This document shows, in pieces, positions 34,964 to 45,854 of a stretch of 64,000 bases of DNA. The notes under the pieces were generated by a model. The model was given only the letters and a program-made list of their open reading frames with translations. It searched no databases and was not told the origin of the DNA. The stretch is from the NCBI GenBank assembly GCA_025506515.1, contig CM046453.1, positions 9,024,776 to 9,088,775 on the forward strand, given 5' to 3'. The DNA comes from Flaveria trinervia (taxonomy: Eukaryota > Streptophyta > Magnoliopsida > Asterales > Asteraceae). Numbering within the stretch: the first letter of the stretch is position 1; each line of letters opens with the position of its first letter. The position numbers were made by a program, and so were the translations under genes.

Positions 34964-37900
34964 CTAACCTTGCTGTGGATCAAAAAATGAAGCTTGCTGA
35001 GAGTCAACAGGAGGTTCAGGTTGTGTTGTCTCAGGTTGTTCAACCTTAATCTCCACTTCAGGTGGAGCTTGAATTGGAGGGGAGTGTAAGTCAATTAGCT
35101 CTCCACTCTTGATCTTCTGCTTGATTACCCTAATATGCTCATCCATAATGGATAGAGACATAGGGCCAAGTCTCCTTCTTGAGAATCCATACAGCTTCAA
35201 GAAGCTCATCATCCTCTGTCTGTCTGCAGACTTCTTCATGCTCTTCTGGATGATGGCTCTTGACTTAGCAGCTTCTTCCCTTAGCTTCCTTTTAGTGGTC
35301 TTTCTTTCCTTGACTATCTCAAGTTCAAGTTGTTTGAGATACTCAAACTCAACATAGTCATAGGATAAGGGAAGAAGTGCATCTGCTTGATAAAGGCTTG
35401 TGGCATTCAGGTAGTTGATCATTTTGATCCTGTCTTCTTCTCTGTCTACCTGAGGTTCTTGTTGAACCACATCCTCATGTGTAGGACTTTCTTGAACTTG
35501 GGAGAGAGTAGGCACATGCTTATATAATCTTTTCTTTCTTCTTACTTCTTTCATTTGTACTAGTAGCTCAGCATCTTCTGCCTCTTTCTTCTCATTTGAT
35601 ATTTCTATGTCAACCAGTTCATTCAATTCCTCAAAGGAGGGAGAAATGACATTGTTAATGTCATTGTTCCTGGTCTGCAAGTAATTGATCCTACTGCCCT
35701 CAACTCATCATCCTGAATGTTTGGTCGGGGGGGGGCAGTTCAGATAGCAGTTTCCATGATTCTTGCAGACCCAAAAGAGAAACTTTCTCCATTTAGCTTC
35801 CTTTTCCTCTTTCTCTCTCTCTCGTCCTCAATCTCCTCAGATGTCATCTTTCTTTTCCCTTTGTCACTCACAGACCTTTATGACTCAGGGTGGAGAGAGC
35901 TTTGGCCTTCATTGCTTGGTGTAGCTTCCAAGCTCTAGCCAAAGAGAGGTTAAGAAGCACCTTCACCGGCAGGTGTCTCAAAAAGGGTATGAATCTCTGC
36001 AGTAGTTGATGATGATGAGACAGGGCTCTCAAGTTCTACCACTAGGCCTTCAGTCAAGGTTTCCCCTATGAAACTAATCTTAGGGTCTGCCTCAACATCC
36101 AGTTGACCGATGACATTACCTGATTGCCTTAGTCTCCTTCTGAAGCTGAACTCTACAGTGATCTTGTCTTGGATTCTTTGAGCCAGCCTGTCAGCTTGTG
36201 TTAATTGGATTTGATTGACAAGTGACATGTTGACTAGATCCAGACCTTCATAGAAGTTCAAGGTCTGAAAGTTAAAGACCTCTTGCTATCCTTGAACTCT
36301 AAGAATGACGAGGGCTCTTCTGTTTCTGTCATACCTCCACCCAAGGATGTGATTTAAAGTTGATGGAGATGACATAGTCCTTGGTATTCCTTCCTCAAAC
36401 AGACTCTGTATGTAGGAGTCTATAGAGTCCACATCAATGTGAACTTGAGGAAGTTACTGAGTGTGCACAATTGCAAATAAGGATGGTAAGTCCTCAATCT
36501 CCACACTCTCTGAATAACTCCCATGTTCTGTGATTGTAATGGCTTTCTCCCCCTTTTTTGGTAGCATCACCCACTTGCATAGGTGAGCTAGGAGTTAGGT
36601 CAATCACATCCACATGTTCTTGTGTTCCTGGTTAAGCTCCTCTTAAAGGTCTCCCAGCTAGTTTTTCTTTAAGATAAGAAATCTCAAGTTGCTGATCATT
36701 GACCCTGTTTTGTAATGTAGTCACTTGAGATTCAAGATGACTAACCTTGGAGACTAAATAGGTGCATGTTTTGGATATTTTTTGCCCTTTTAGTCTTATG
36801 TTCCACTCATCTTCATTAGAAGAATCATTAAGGAAAGAGATGATTGGACCAGAGTCCTCTCTCTCATAACCAGCTTCAGGTTCTTGGCTACTTGATTTCT
36901 TCTGCTCATTGGCAGCCTTAGTTGAGGTGTCAATGGGCTGAGTTGCCATGGTTGAGGTCTTAATGATGAAATCACTTGCAAAAGTGAGAGCCTCTTCCAT
37001 ATGGACATCCTAAACAAGTTCAGAAGTGTCCATCTTAGTAGTGGGTGACTGATGTGGGATAGATGTAGAAGACTCAGGAGCACTCATCTCTCTTTGAGTA
37101 GGGAAAAACAAAAGCGACTCATGGTACTCACTAAAACCTAAATCTTCATCAGTATAAAGGTCAAGGTTGGGGATAGGTTAGTTTAAGTCCAAAGGCTAGG
37201 GATTGTAGCTATCCTCTAAAGGTTGATCACTTGAGTGTTGAGACTCACAGTGATGGCTTAAAGCATTTGGGCTTATGAGCTCATCAGGCTGAGCATGAGG
37301 AACCTCAGCACTGATCATTGAAGGAATGGGAGTGGTCTGCTCTGCAGGAGAAGTGGGAGCTCTAGTGTCCACTTCTTATGTGAGTGAGTATATAGGGGCC
37401 TGCACAGACTGAGTAGTTTGAGTAGGGGTTCGTTTGTGTTTTCTTTGGTAGATAAGGGTGATTTGTGGCTATTGAGTTGGTTGGGATATAGAAGGTGTGG
37501 GTTCAACACTAGCTGGTGCTGCTAGGTTGTCACCTTGAGCAATGAGCTCTAATATTTTTGGGACAAGGGTTGTTTCTACCCCAGAGAAGCCAACAGTGTC
37601 CCTAAAGATGTCAGGCTTCATCTGTCCCAATTTAAGAATATTACATGTTCCCCTTAACTTTGAGCCCAGTTCACAGTTAAGAATGTATTGAACATGTAGT
37701 ACTCTAAGGAGTCCAATTTTGCAAGCAGATTAGTGTAAACAAACTAAGAGCACCTGAACTTGACTCCCTGAACCATTCTATGAACAATGAAGGAGAGATC
37801 TTTAGGAATCTGGTCCCATCCACCATGCTTGTTTGATAAGCTGTGGATAACCACATGGAGTAGGAATTTCCATTAGGATGAGACCTTCCCTTTCCTGAAG

Positions 37901-38295
37901 GTCTTGATAGAGAAGTCTTCCTCATAGCCCATCTACGTGAAGGACTGGTTAACAACTTCATTAGGGAAGAACACCTCACCTTCTTCATCATCCAGCTGAA
38001 GATGCATGTTGATGATGGCCGGAGTGATGAAGACTGTTCTCCCCTGTATTGTGGCAGACAACGCCTTCTCCCCATCCATGATGACCTCTTGGCAGGTCTT
38101 CTAAAATTCTAGCAGTTGATCCTCATAAAGAGTAGGATAAATAGTTAGGCAGGTGAAGTAGTTGGATAGAGTTAAGAAATAAAAAACCTCTGAGAAATGA
38201 GGATCTTTCTCAGAGTATAACAGAGCAACTTGGTTATGTTGCCTGTGTAACTGCATGGAAAAGTTTGGATCATTTATGCGATTAAGGTTGGCCAT
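34964..38295 (-). pseudogene. Accessory ORF downstream of RNase H ('FW'-type protein), copia element
   Basis: Begins MANLNRINDPNF at 38295. The N-terminal domain reads HNQVALLYSEK, FYFLTLSNYF and LLEF, a TAG where the family has W (about 38102), DGEKALSATIQGRTVFITP, MHLQLDDEEGEVFFPNEVV, MGYEEDF, WKFLLHVVIHSLS and VQGVKFRCS, the same fold-family signature as 24465-25424. A P/S-rich middle, a coiled coil (SKVSHLESQVTTLQNRV, about 36760) and a K/R-rich segment (about 35300-35100) follow; the last open frame is 35680-34964. Several TAG/TGA stops break it. Envelope-like ORFs occupy this place in SIRE-type elements, but no signal peptide or membrane segment is visible, so I do not call it an envelope. 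Confidence 0.72.
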
Positions 38296-38299
38296 TTTG

Positions 38300-38950
38300 A
38301 GGAAGCTTAAGGATGAAGAAAGATGAAAGAAAATAATTTCAGAGAGAAATTTTGGGTTTTAGGTCTGGGGGAAAGAAGGAGATGATAGAAAGAGGGGGAA
38401 ACTGTTGGGTTTATATGTTAAAAGGATTTCAGACAAAGTTTAATGAAAGAGAATAAACTTTGAAATCCGAATATCAGTCCCACCTCTAAAAAAGTAGTTT
38501 GCTTTTGCTCAAAAAGTAGTTTTCTTGGAAGTCAAAAAGCTTCTGAAGGTAAATTATCTTTGGAAGTTTTAATGAAAAAGTTTCTGAAGCTAAAATGACT
38601 TCGGAAGATTTTCCTAAGAGTTGTGAAAATTTTGCTTCGGAAGAAAAACTAAAACTTGAATGCTTTGTTCAAAGGAACAGAGCTTACGAGAGTTAATTTA
38701 GGTTAAGAAGAAAATAGTCCTTGAAAACACATAAGTGTCTGAGACAAGTATCAAGCTTCGGAAGATATTTCAGAAATTTCTTCCGAAGGTAAATTTTAGA
38801 CAGTTATTTGTTTTGAAGGCATGATTTTCTTCCGAAGGATCAAAATTTTCAAAAATCTAAGGAAAGTCTTCAAAAGATTTTCGTCCAAAGAAAACAAGAG
38901 CTTATAAAAGTGATGAACTAGACAATTTATGACACACAAATTTTAAGAAA
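38300..38950 (-). promoter_or_regulatory. Candidate internal promoter before the accessory ORF
   Basis: On the minus strand a TATA box (ATATAAACC, 38410-38415) lies about 115 bp upstream of the accessory ATG. Upstream of it, 38500-38850 holds a cluster of CTTCGGAAG / CTTCCGAAG words, the same word found in the element's LTR (about 34245-34330, 50095-50160). Non-coding spacing between RNase H and the accessory ORF is about 650 bp. Confidence 0.45.
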
Positions 38951-39059
38951 TAATAGGAATTAGTTTTTTAAGAAAAACCTACTCAAAGTTTATCATCCCA
39001 ATAGCTAATATAAGATATTTAAATCTCTGTTCATGAAAAGCCTTTGTAAACAGATTAGG

Positions 39060-39637
39060 ATATTATTCATTTGTGTAAACTTTGACTAGTTTAATTAATC
39101 CCTTTTTCAAAATTATCTCTAATTAATGATACTTGATGTTGATGTGTTTAGTCCTTGAGTGCTGCACATGATTCTCTATGATAGAGATAGCACTGTTGTT
39201 GTCTATATGAATGGGAGTCTCCTTGAAATTTAATCTATAGTCAAGCATTTGATTCTGAATCCATAGCACTTGAGCACAGCAGCTTGTAGCAGCAATGTAT
39301 TCAGCTTCAGTAGTTGATGCAAAGACACATGATTGTTTCTTGCATTGCCATAAGACAACCCTTCCACTAAGAAACTAACATCCCCCAGATGTAGGCTTTG
39401 CAGTCATATTACAACCACCATAATCACTATCTGTATAAGCATACAGATTGAAGTCAGAATTCTTAGGATACCACAAACCAAGTGTTGAAGCACCTTTGAG
39501 GTATCTTAGAATCCTTTTGACAGTAATAAGGTGAGACATCTTAGGGTTGGCTTGATATCTTGCACAAATACATGTAGCAAACATGATATCAGGCTTACTA
39601 GCTGTAAGATACATAAGAGACCCAATCATAGCCCTGT
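39060..39637 (-). pseudogene. RNase H, copia element
   Basis: RNase H degrades the RNA strand of the cDNA hybrid. Read on the minus strand: MIGSLMYLTASKPDIMF (about 39629), AVKRILRYLKG-type helix, YTDSDYGG, TTEAEYIAAT, HIDNNSAISI and HSRTKHI, covering catalytic D, E and D. A stop lies after TSGGC near 39375. The solo LTR at 39643-40457 separates it from RT. Confidence 0.88.
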
Positions 39638-39642
39638 AAAGG

Positions 39643-40457
39643 TGACAGGATCAGTGATCTCAAGTTTGATGGATTAGAGTGTAACGCAGCGGAATAAGAT
39701 CAAGAATTAGACAAATTATAGCAAGAATTTGATATTCGTATGCATTAAGAACAAATACGGTTGTAACGAGAGAATATATTTCTGTGAAAAGGAATGTTTC
39801 AATTATATCAAATGTTTCTGCTCAATCATTCACACATTACAATTAGGTTGACACTCCTTATATAGAGTGCAATCACTGCTGATATCACGGGATAGTGACA
39901 TCTGGCAGATTTATTACAAAAATAACTAACACTTAACAAACTACTGAAATGTTCACAACTACTGAGAACATATCAGAGAGTGCTAAGCACAAAATATAAA
40001 ACTACTGATAAGAAACTACTGAAACTACAACGACTGAAGAACAAGCTCTTCATCGTTTTACAAAAATACTGAAAGTAAAAACATAAAACTACTGATAAAC
40101 ACAACTACTGAAGAAGTACTCTTCAGCTGTTGTGACAAACTACTGAAACTTCGGCACTTGGTCTTCAGACTTGAACTTCAGCACTTGTCTTCAGACTGTC
40201 TTCAGCACTTGTGTCTTCAGACTTTGTCTTCAGCACTTGTGTCTTCTGACTTTGTCTTCAGCACTTGTGTCTTCAGACTTTGTCTTCAGCACTTGTGTCT
40301 TCAGACTTTATCTTCAGCACTTGTGTCTTCAGACTTTGTCTTCAGCACTTGTGTCTTCAGACTTTGTCTTTAGTACTTGTGTCTTCAGCAGTTGTTGTGA
40401 TGTCTGTGGGACTTAAAGGTTTTTCTGATCCAGCTAATTGGTTCTTTTGGTCCAACA
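39643..40457 (-). mobile_element. Solo copia LTR inserted in the RT/RNase H junction
   Basis: 815 bp with plus-strand TGACAGGATC start and GGTCCAACA end (sense TGTTGGACC...CCTGTCA), flanked by perfect 5-bp duplications AAAGG at 39638-39642 and 40458-40462. Removing it rejoins the host element's ...EHL|YRAMIGS frame. It has no internal region or second LTR, so it arose by LTR-LTR recombination. It has its own sense TATA (CTCTATATAAGG, about 39860) and a 28-bp tandem array (40180-40390). Confidence 0.88.
40180..40390. repeat. 28-bp tandem array in the solo LTR
   Basis: About seven units, each containing CTTCAGCACTTGTGTC and TTCAGACTTTGT. Long overlapping open frames here (for example 40158-40573) exist only because the repeat lacks stops. 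Confidence 0.92.
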
Positions 40458-41558
40458 AAAGGTGTTCATACACACACTCCCCCTCAAGATCGGGTCCAAA
40501 GGAGTGGTTTCTTGCTAAGGGTGTCTTAGCAATCTTACAATCAGTCATGTTGAATCTCTTAAGTATGTCTTGAACATACTTTGACTGACTAATGAAGATG
40601 CCATCTTCAACTTGCTTCACTTGAATTCCCAGAAAGAAATTAAGTTCCCCCATGACACTCATTTCAAATCTGTCCTTCATCAGCTTCTCAAAATCTTTGC
40701 AGAACTTTGGATTAGTTGATCCAAAGATGATGTCATCCATATACACTTGAACTAGCAGTATGTCATTTCCCTATCCTTTGATGAAGAGAGTTCAATCTAT
40801 TGTACCCCTCATGTATCCATGTTTATAGAGATACTGAGATAGAGTCTCATATCACTTCTTAGGTGCTTGATATAGCCCATACAAAGCTTTGTCAAGCTTG
40901 CAGACATAATCAAGATGATCAAGAACTGCAAAACCATGTGGTTGTTTGACATATACCTCTTTTTCAATCACTCCATAAAGAAAAGAACACTTGACATCAA
41001 GTTGTTAGACCTTGAAGTTCTTGGATGCAACAAATGCTAGGAATATCCTAACAGCTTCTAGTCTTGCTACAGGAGCAAAGACATCAGTGTAGTTAATCCT
41101 TTCCTCTTGTGTGTATTCTTGAACAACTAGTCTAGCTTTATTCTTGATGATAATACCTCTATCATCCTTCTTGTTCCTAACACCCATTTGGTTCCAATGA
41201 TAGTCTTCCCATGAGGAAGAGGACAAAGGTTCCAAACTTTCTGTCTTTTGAATTAAAGCAACTCCTGTTGCATAGCTTCAACCCAACTTCCATCCTTCAG
41301 AGCCTCATCAACTTTCTTTGGCTCTATTTGGGATAAGAAAGAATAGTGAAGAAAAACATTTGCTTCATGGGTTCGATCTATTATTCTTGCCCCTATGTCA
41401 ACATCTCTAATGATGTTTGTGGTGGGGTGAGACTTGTGGGTCCTTAGCTGACGGATCACAGCAAGTTGCTGAGAGAGATCTAAATTAGAAAAATTTAGAT
41501 CTGGCATAGATGTTTCTCCCACCATATCAACACACTTATCAAGAGAGACTTGATACAA
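40458..41558 (-). pseudogene. Reverse transcriptase, copia element
   Basis: Copies element RNA to cDNA. Order: a linker (FLHYSFLSQIEPKKVDEAL, about 41350), the W-containing start (KDGSWVEAMQQEL), KARLVVQEYTQEERINYTDVFAPVARLEAVR (41160-41040), and the catalytic site VYMDDIIFGST (about 40746-40715) with both aspartates intact, then ELNFFLGIQVKQ and TPLARNHSFGPD. Stops and frame changes near 41240, 41003, 40840 and 40775 break it. The accessory fragment MIGSLMYL continues beyond the solo LTR. Confidence 0.88.
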
Positions 41559-41808
41559 TGAGTGTGTGACATCATTGATGTTGTCATCTATGGAGTGGTT
41601 ATCAGCATCAAGAAATTCCTAATCACTATCACCGCCTCTATTATTTTCTTTTACACTTGAAGTATCTTTATCTGGCTGTGGAGACTCTGAGCTGGAATTT
41701 GAAGGCATCCCAGATGTATCAGCTAAGTTTGTTATTGTGATGCTGATAGACACTTCATTTACAGAAGTAGTTACAGTGGAGCTGAAGATGTGTTACTTGA
41801 AGGTCTTC

Positions 41809-42624
41809 TTAGCTCAATCTTAGGTCAGGATCACCTGTTGATAACATATCTACAGATCCTAAAACAGTCTCATAAGATTTGTCAAAACAGTTGGTAACTA
41901 AATCAAGATCAAATAGCCAATCAGGACTAGAACCAGCCACACAGGGTGTGTGTTCATTGAAAGTCACATTGACTGGCTCCTCAACAATTTTAGTTCTGAG
42001 ATTGTATACTCTATAAGCCTTAGCATGGGAAGAGTATGCAATAAAATGCCCATCATCTGATTTCTCAGCAAACTTGGCAATTTGATCTTTGGTATTCAAG
42101 ATGGTGCAAGGACATCCAAATAACCTGAGAAAACCAATGAAAGGTTTCCTCTTGTGCCAAAGTTCATAAGGAGTCTTGCCATGAGTCTTAACTACTAAAG
42201 CTTTGTTCTGCACATAGCAGGCAGTGTTGATTGTCTTGGCCCAGAAGGTGATGGGCAGCTTAGAGTAAGACAACATGGTTCTTGCAGCTTCAATCAATGT
42301 CCTGTTTTTCCTCTCAGCAACACCATTTTGCTGAGGAGTCCTAGGAGCACTGTATTGTCTTGTAATACCTTTTTCATCACAAAATGCATCAAGGATTTGG
42401 TTTTTGAATTCAGTTCCTTGATCACATCTTATGGTTTTGACCTTGTGATGAGATTGATTCTCAATCTTTAGGATGAAATTCTTTAGAATCTCAGGAGTCT
42501 CATCCTTAGTTCTAAGGAAGAAAACCCAAGTGAATCTTGTAAAGTCATCTGTGATCACTAAAAAATAAGAGGTCCTTCTTAGACTCATTACACTGGTGGG
42601 CCTAAAGAGATCCATATGTAGCAA
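41809..42624 (-). pseudogene. Integrase core, copia element (271-codon open frame)
   Basis: Ty1/copia integrase with all three catalytic residues visible: D in LHMDLF, D in TIRCDQGTEF and E in NGVAERKNRT, spaced as in the DD35E family. The C-terminal part has KTPYELWHKRKP, FLRLFGCPC and the GHFIAYSSHAKAYRVYN motif typical of copia. The core frame is open, but upstream and downstream joins are broken. Confidence 0.9.
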
Positions 42625-42711
42625 GTGTAGGGGTGTAGTGATGGAGTTTCTTCCTTAGGCTTATGAGATACCTTGTGTTGCTTCCCTTTCAGGCATGCAA
42701 CACAATGATCA

Positions 42712-43249
42712 TCACTTGTAAACTCTTTCTTTGGCATTCCAGTTCAAATCATTCTTAATAAGTTTATTCATGTTTTTAAACATGGCATATTCTTTTATGC
42801 CATAGGAAAGACTCATCACTATTGGCTTTAAACAGAAAGCATGAAACTTCTCCAGAGGGAGAGGTTTCTTGCAAGTCCATCGTGTACATGTTCTCTTTTT
42901 TGGGGGCTCTAAGCAGGATATGCTCATGTGGAATGACCACCCTGGGCTTGAGAACAATGCACTCATGCTCAGTAAAGAGCATGGTATGACTATGATCACA
43001 AAATTGGGAGACACTCAGAAGATTGTACCCAAGCTCCTTGACAAAGTTTATCTTTTCAAAACTGAGCTTACCATTTATGACCTTGCCCCGTCAAGAAATG
43101 TAACCACTTTCATCTCCTCCAAAAGCAACTGGCCCTCCATCAATCCTTTCAAAGTTCTAGAGTAGTGACCTATTACCTGTCATGTGTCTGGAACAGCCAT
43201 TGTCGATGATCTTGACAATTTTGTTTGTTTTGAGTTGTCCCTGCCCAAA
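42712..43249 (-). pseudogene. Protease and GAG-pre-integrase domain, copia element
   Basis: The protease active site near 43200 reads IDNGCSRHMTG. The family motif is DSGCSRHMTG, so the triad serine is Asn (codon 43199-43201), which should disable cleavage. It continues with GGPVAFGGDE, FVKELGYNLLSVSQFCD and, in 42982-42776, ECIVLKPRVVIPHEHILLRAP and FLWHKRICH (the integrase His-Cys finger region). A stop after NRSLL near 43160 and later frame shifts are present. Confidence 0.85.
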
Positions 43250-45854
43250 GAAAATTATTAGTTACGTTTGGAAACCCAAGCCTTACTTGTCTTGGGCTCA
43301 CTAAGAGAAACAGAAGGCAATGCAACAGTAATAGATCCTATAGTAGTACTATGAGAATCTTGAGCTATTGTTGATGTAGAACATCCAGTCACTTGGTCTT
43401 TCTTTGACTTCCACACCACCTTTGAAAGTTTAGACTTGACCTTCAACACTTTAGAAGCTTTTGAGACTTTGGAAGTTTTTTGATGACTGGACCTTCGGAA
43501 GATTCTGCAAGCACTGTAGCAGACTTCAGTGCTTCAGAAGTATTCCTTCATTCTGAGACCAAATTTTCTTCTGAAGGCAATTTTCCACTTGCCTTCTTCT
43601 TAGTTTTGGATCTTCCAAAGGAAACAGATTTTCCTTCCGAAGCTTGAATCTTCTTGGAACTCTTGGAAGTTCTTGTCTTAGTCATCTGAAGAGTACCTTT
43701 ATGATTGTATGGACAACCCTTAGCAAGATGAGCAGTACTTTCACACATGACACACTTTATTTTCTTCTTCCCAATAGCCTTTTGCTGAGAACAAGCCTGA
43801 CTTTGATCACATCCCTTCTCCACCTTCATCTTTGCAGATGCTGAGACAGTCCTTTTGGCTGAGGACTATTCTTGGAGTTGGATGGTCCCGGTTGTGTAGC
43901 AGTGGTGCACAACAAATCAATCTTCTTCTTGATGCTGAGATGATTTGAACATGAACCAGAACTCTTAGCAGAAGAGTTTAGGTTGATGTCTTCAGTCTTC
44001 ACCACTTCAAATCCTGCAGAGATAAAAACTTGTTTCTTCTTGGAATCAAAAGTGACATTGATCTCTTGAGCCTTCCTAGCTTTTCTTTTGCTCTTTCTGA
44101 TCAAGATCTTCCTCATAGACTTGATCATCACAGTCTTCTTCTTCTCCTCAGAAGGATAGTGTCCCTTATTAGAATCCTCCTCTTCACTCTTCTCAGAGGA
44201 ATTCTTCACTATCACTTCTTCATCCTCTTCACTCAAAGGATCTATGAGAGGAAGCTCATCTTCACAAGCTCCACACCTGGGTGATCTTACAAATAACATT
44301 GTGTGTGGAGGAGCTATCTCATTGGATCTCAGTTCCTGCTTGTTTTGATAGCATAACTTGTTGTGCAGGGAAGAGGATATCATGTTCTTGAAGGTCTCTT
44401 CTTCAAGAACACACTTTTCTGCCCTGGCTTTGTTGATCACAAGCTCAGCCTAGCACTCAGTTAGCTTAGTTATAAGATCCTTGATCTGAGTCCTAAAATT
44501 TGTATGCTCATATTTTAGAACTGAAATGGTTTTCTCTAAGTCCTCTATCTTTAGTTTATAATCATTTTCAAACTTTCTAAAATCAGCTTTTAAGATGTTT
44601 AAGGACTCAAGATCAGATCTCATTTCTAAGTTGTAGGATCTGTATCTGTTGACTTTAGCAATGCATTCAGGGATACAGAGATATTCCAATACCTTGGCTT
44701 CATCATGATCTGCCATTAGTGCTTGGTTTGGAGAAGCATCTTCCACTTGAAAGCTCCAGTCAAAGCCTCCTTCTTCAACAGCAACTACAGCTTGCTGCTT
44801 TGGCTTCTCATTCTAGCTAGCCTTGTTAGTGTAGTTTGGTCTGGATTGTGCTTGGCCACCACTTGTTCTTGGTGCCTTACACTCCCTAGCAAAGTGACCC
44901 ATCAAGTTACAGTTGTAACACTGACTTTGCTTTTGTCTAGTCCAAACTTTCCATTGATTGTAGTGTTGGGGAACTTCCTTCCAGTCCGTTTGTAGAATTT
45001 CTTGGCTCTATGAGTGAGAAGAGCCATCTGCTGGACTATTTCCATGTACTCCAGATCATTTGGATGGATACAGTCCATGTCTACAAGGGTGAAAAGAGAG
45101 CTGCCACAACTTTCATCAGAAGACATAAAGGATTAAGAAGAACTTGTCTCTTGAAATGGGCTTTCTTGAGTGTAGTTCTCCTTGGTGTCTCGGGAAAGGT
45201 GATGAAAGGACCCTTTTGTGAGTTGCGAGGGTAGCATATGAGATGATATTGGGGTTCTATGCTATCCCTTTCAAACCACATGAAGGGCTGAACCCATTGA
45301 TTTTTGGAGTTTCCAGATGAACCTTACATGTTATCTCCATTTGGTAGCCATTGAGAATTCCATACAACTCTATCAGTGTGAGAGTTTTTAGGTTCTCAGT
45401 TCTCTTGATAACTACACAGTAGTATGTCTATTGCCTAGTAAGTGAAGACATGAACTTCCTTAAATGTCTCTGTTTTCAAGAGCAACTCCTCCATCCACAA
45501 GGGTATCCACAATCTTAACATACCTAAAGTATTGTTAAGTCATGGTCTCACCATCTTTGAAGATGAAATTTTCAAACTGCTGCTTCAGGAGATTCTTCTT
45601 ATTCTCCTTTGCTTCAGAAGAACCCTCATACATCAGTTTCAATGCATCGTACAACTGTTTAGTTGTTTTGCATTTTTTGAAACCTCTGTACACAGAGTTA
45701 GGAAGAGCAGTCTGAAGGTTGTCATGGCTTTCTTATCAATCTCTACTCTCTTTCTATCTTCATTTGAGTAGTTAGTCACAGCCTAAGGGATTATACCACC
45801 ACCAGTAGCAGAGGGGGTGCTTGGTATGTAAGGTCCATTTTCAACAGACTCCCA
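43250..45854 (-). pseudogene. gag (central and C-terminal parts), copia element
   Basis: Continues from 49267 after removal of the nested LTR (MWD|SVENGPYIPS). The UBN2-type capsid (VTNYSNEDRKRVEIDKKAMTT) is followed by a first zinc knuckle CYNCNLMGHFAREC near 44920-44880. Next come coiled-coil sequence (44746-44450), a second coiled-coil/acidic segment (44440-43826) and a second knuckle CVMCESTAHLAKGC near 43760. The tail repeats S/K-rich sequence with CTTCGGAAG DNA words. Stops near 45785, 45540, 44815 and 44448 break the gene. Confidence 0.82.

Noticed and set aside
34964..38295. Calling the copia accessory ORF an envelope gene
   Set aside because: No signal peptide, transmembrane helix or glycoprotein features are visible; the FW domain and coiled coil do not support it.
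40158..40573. Overlapping open frames of about 70-100 codons
   Set aside because: Translations of the 28-bp array in a solo LTR; all three frames are open for the same reason.
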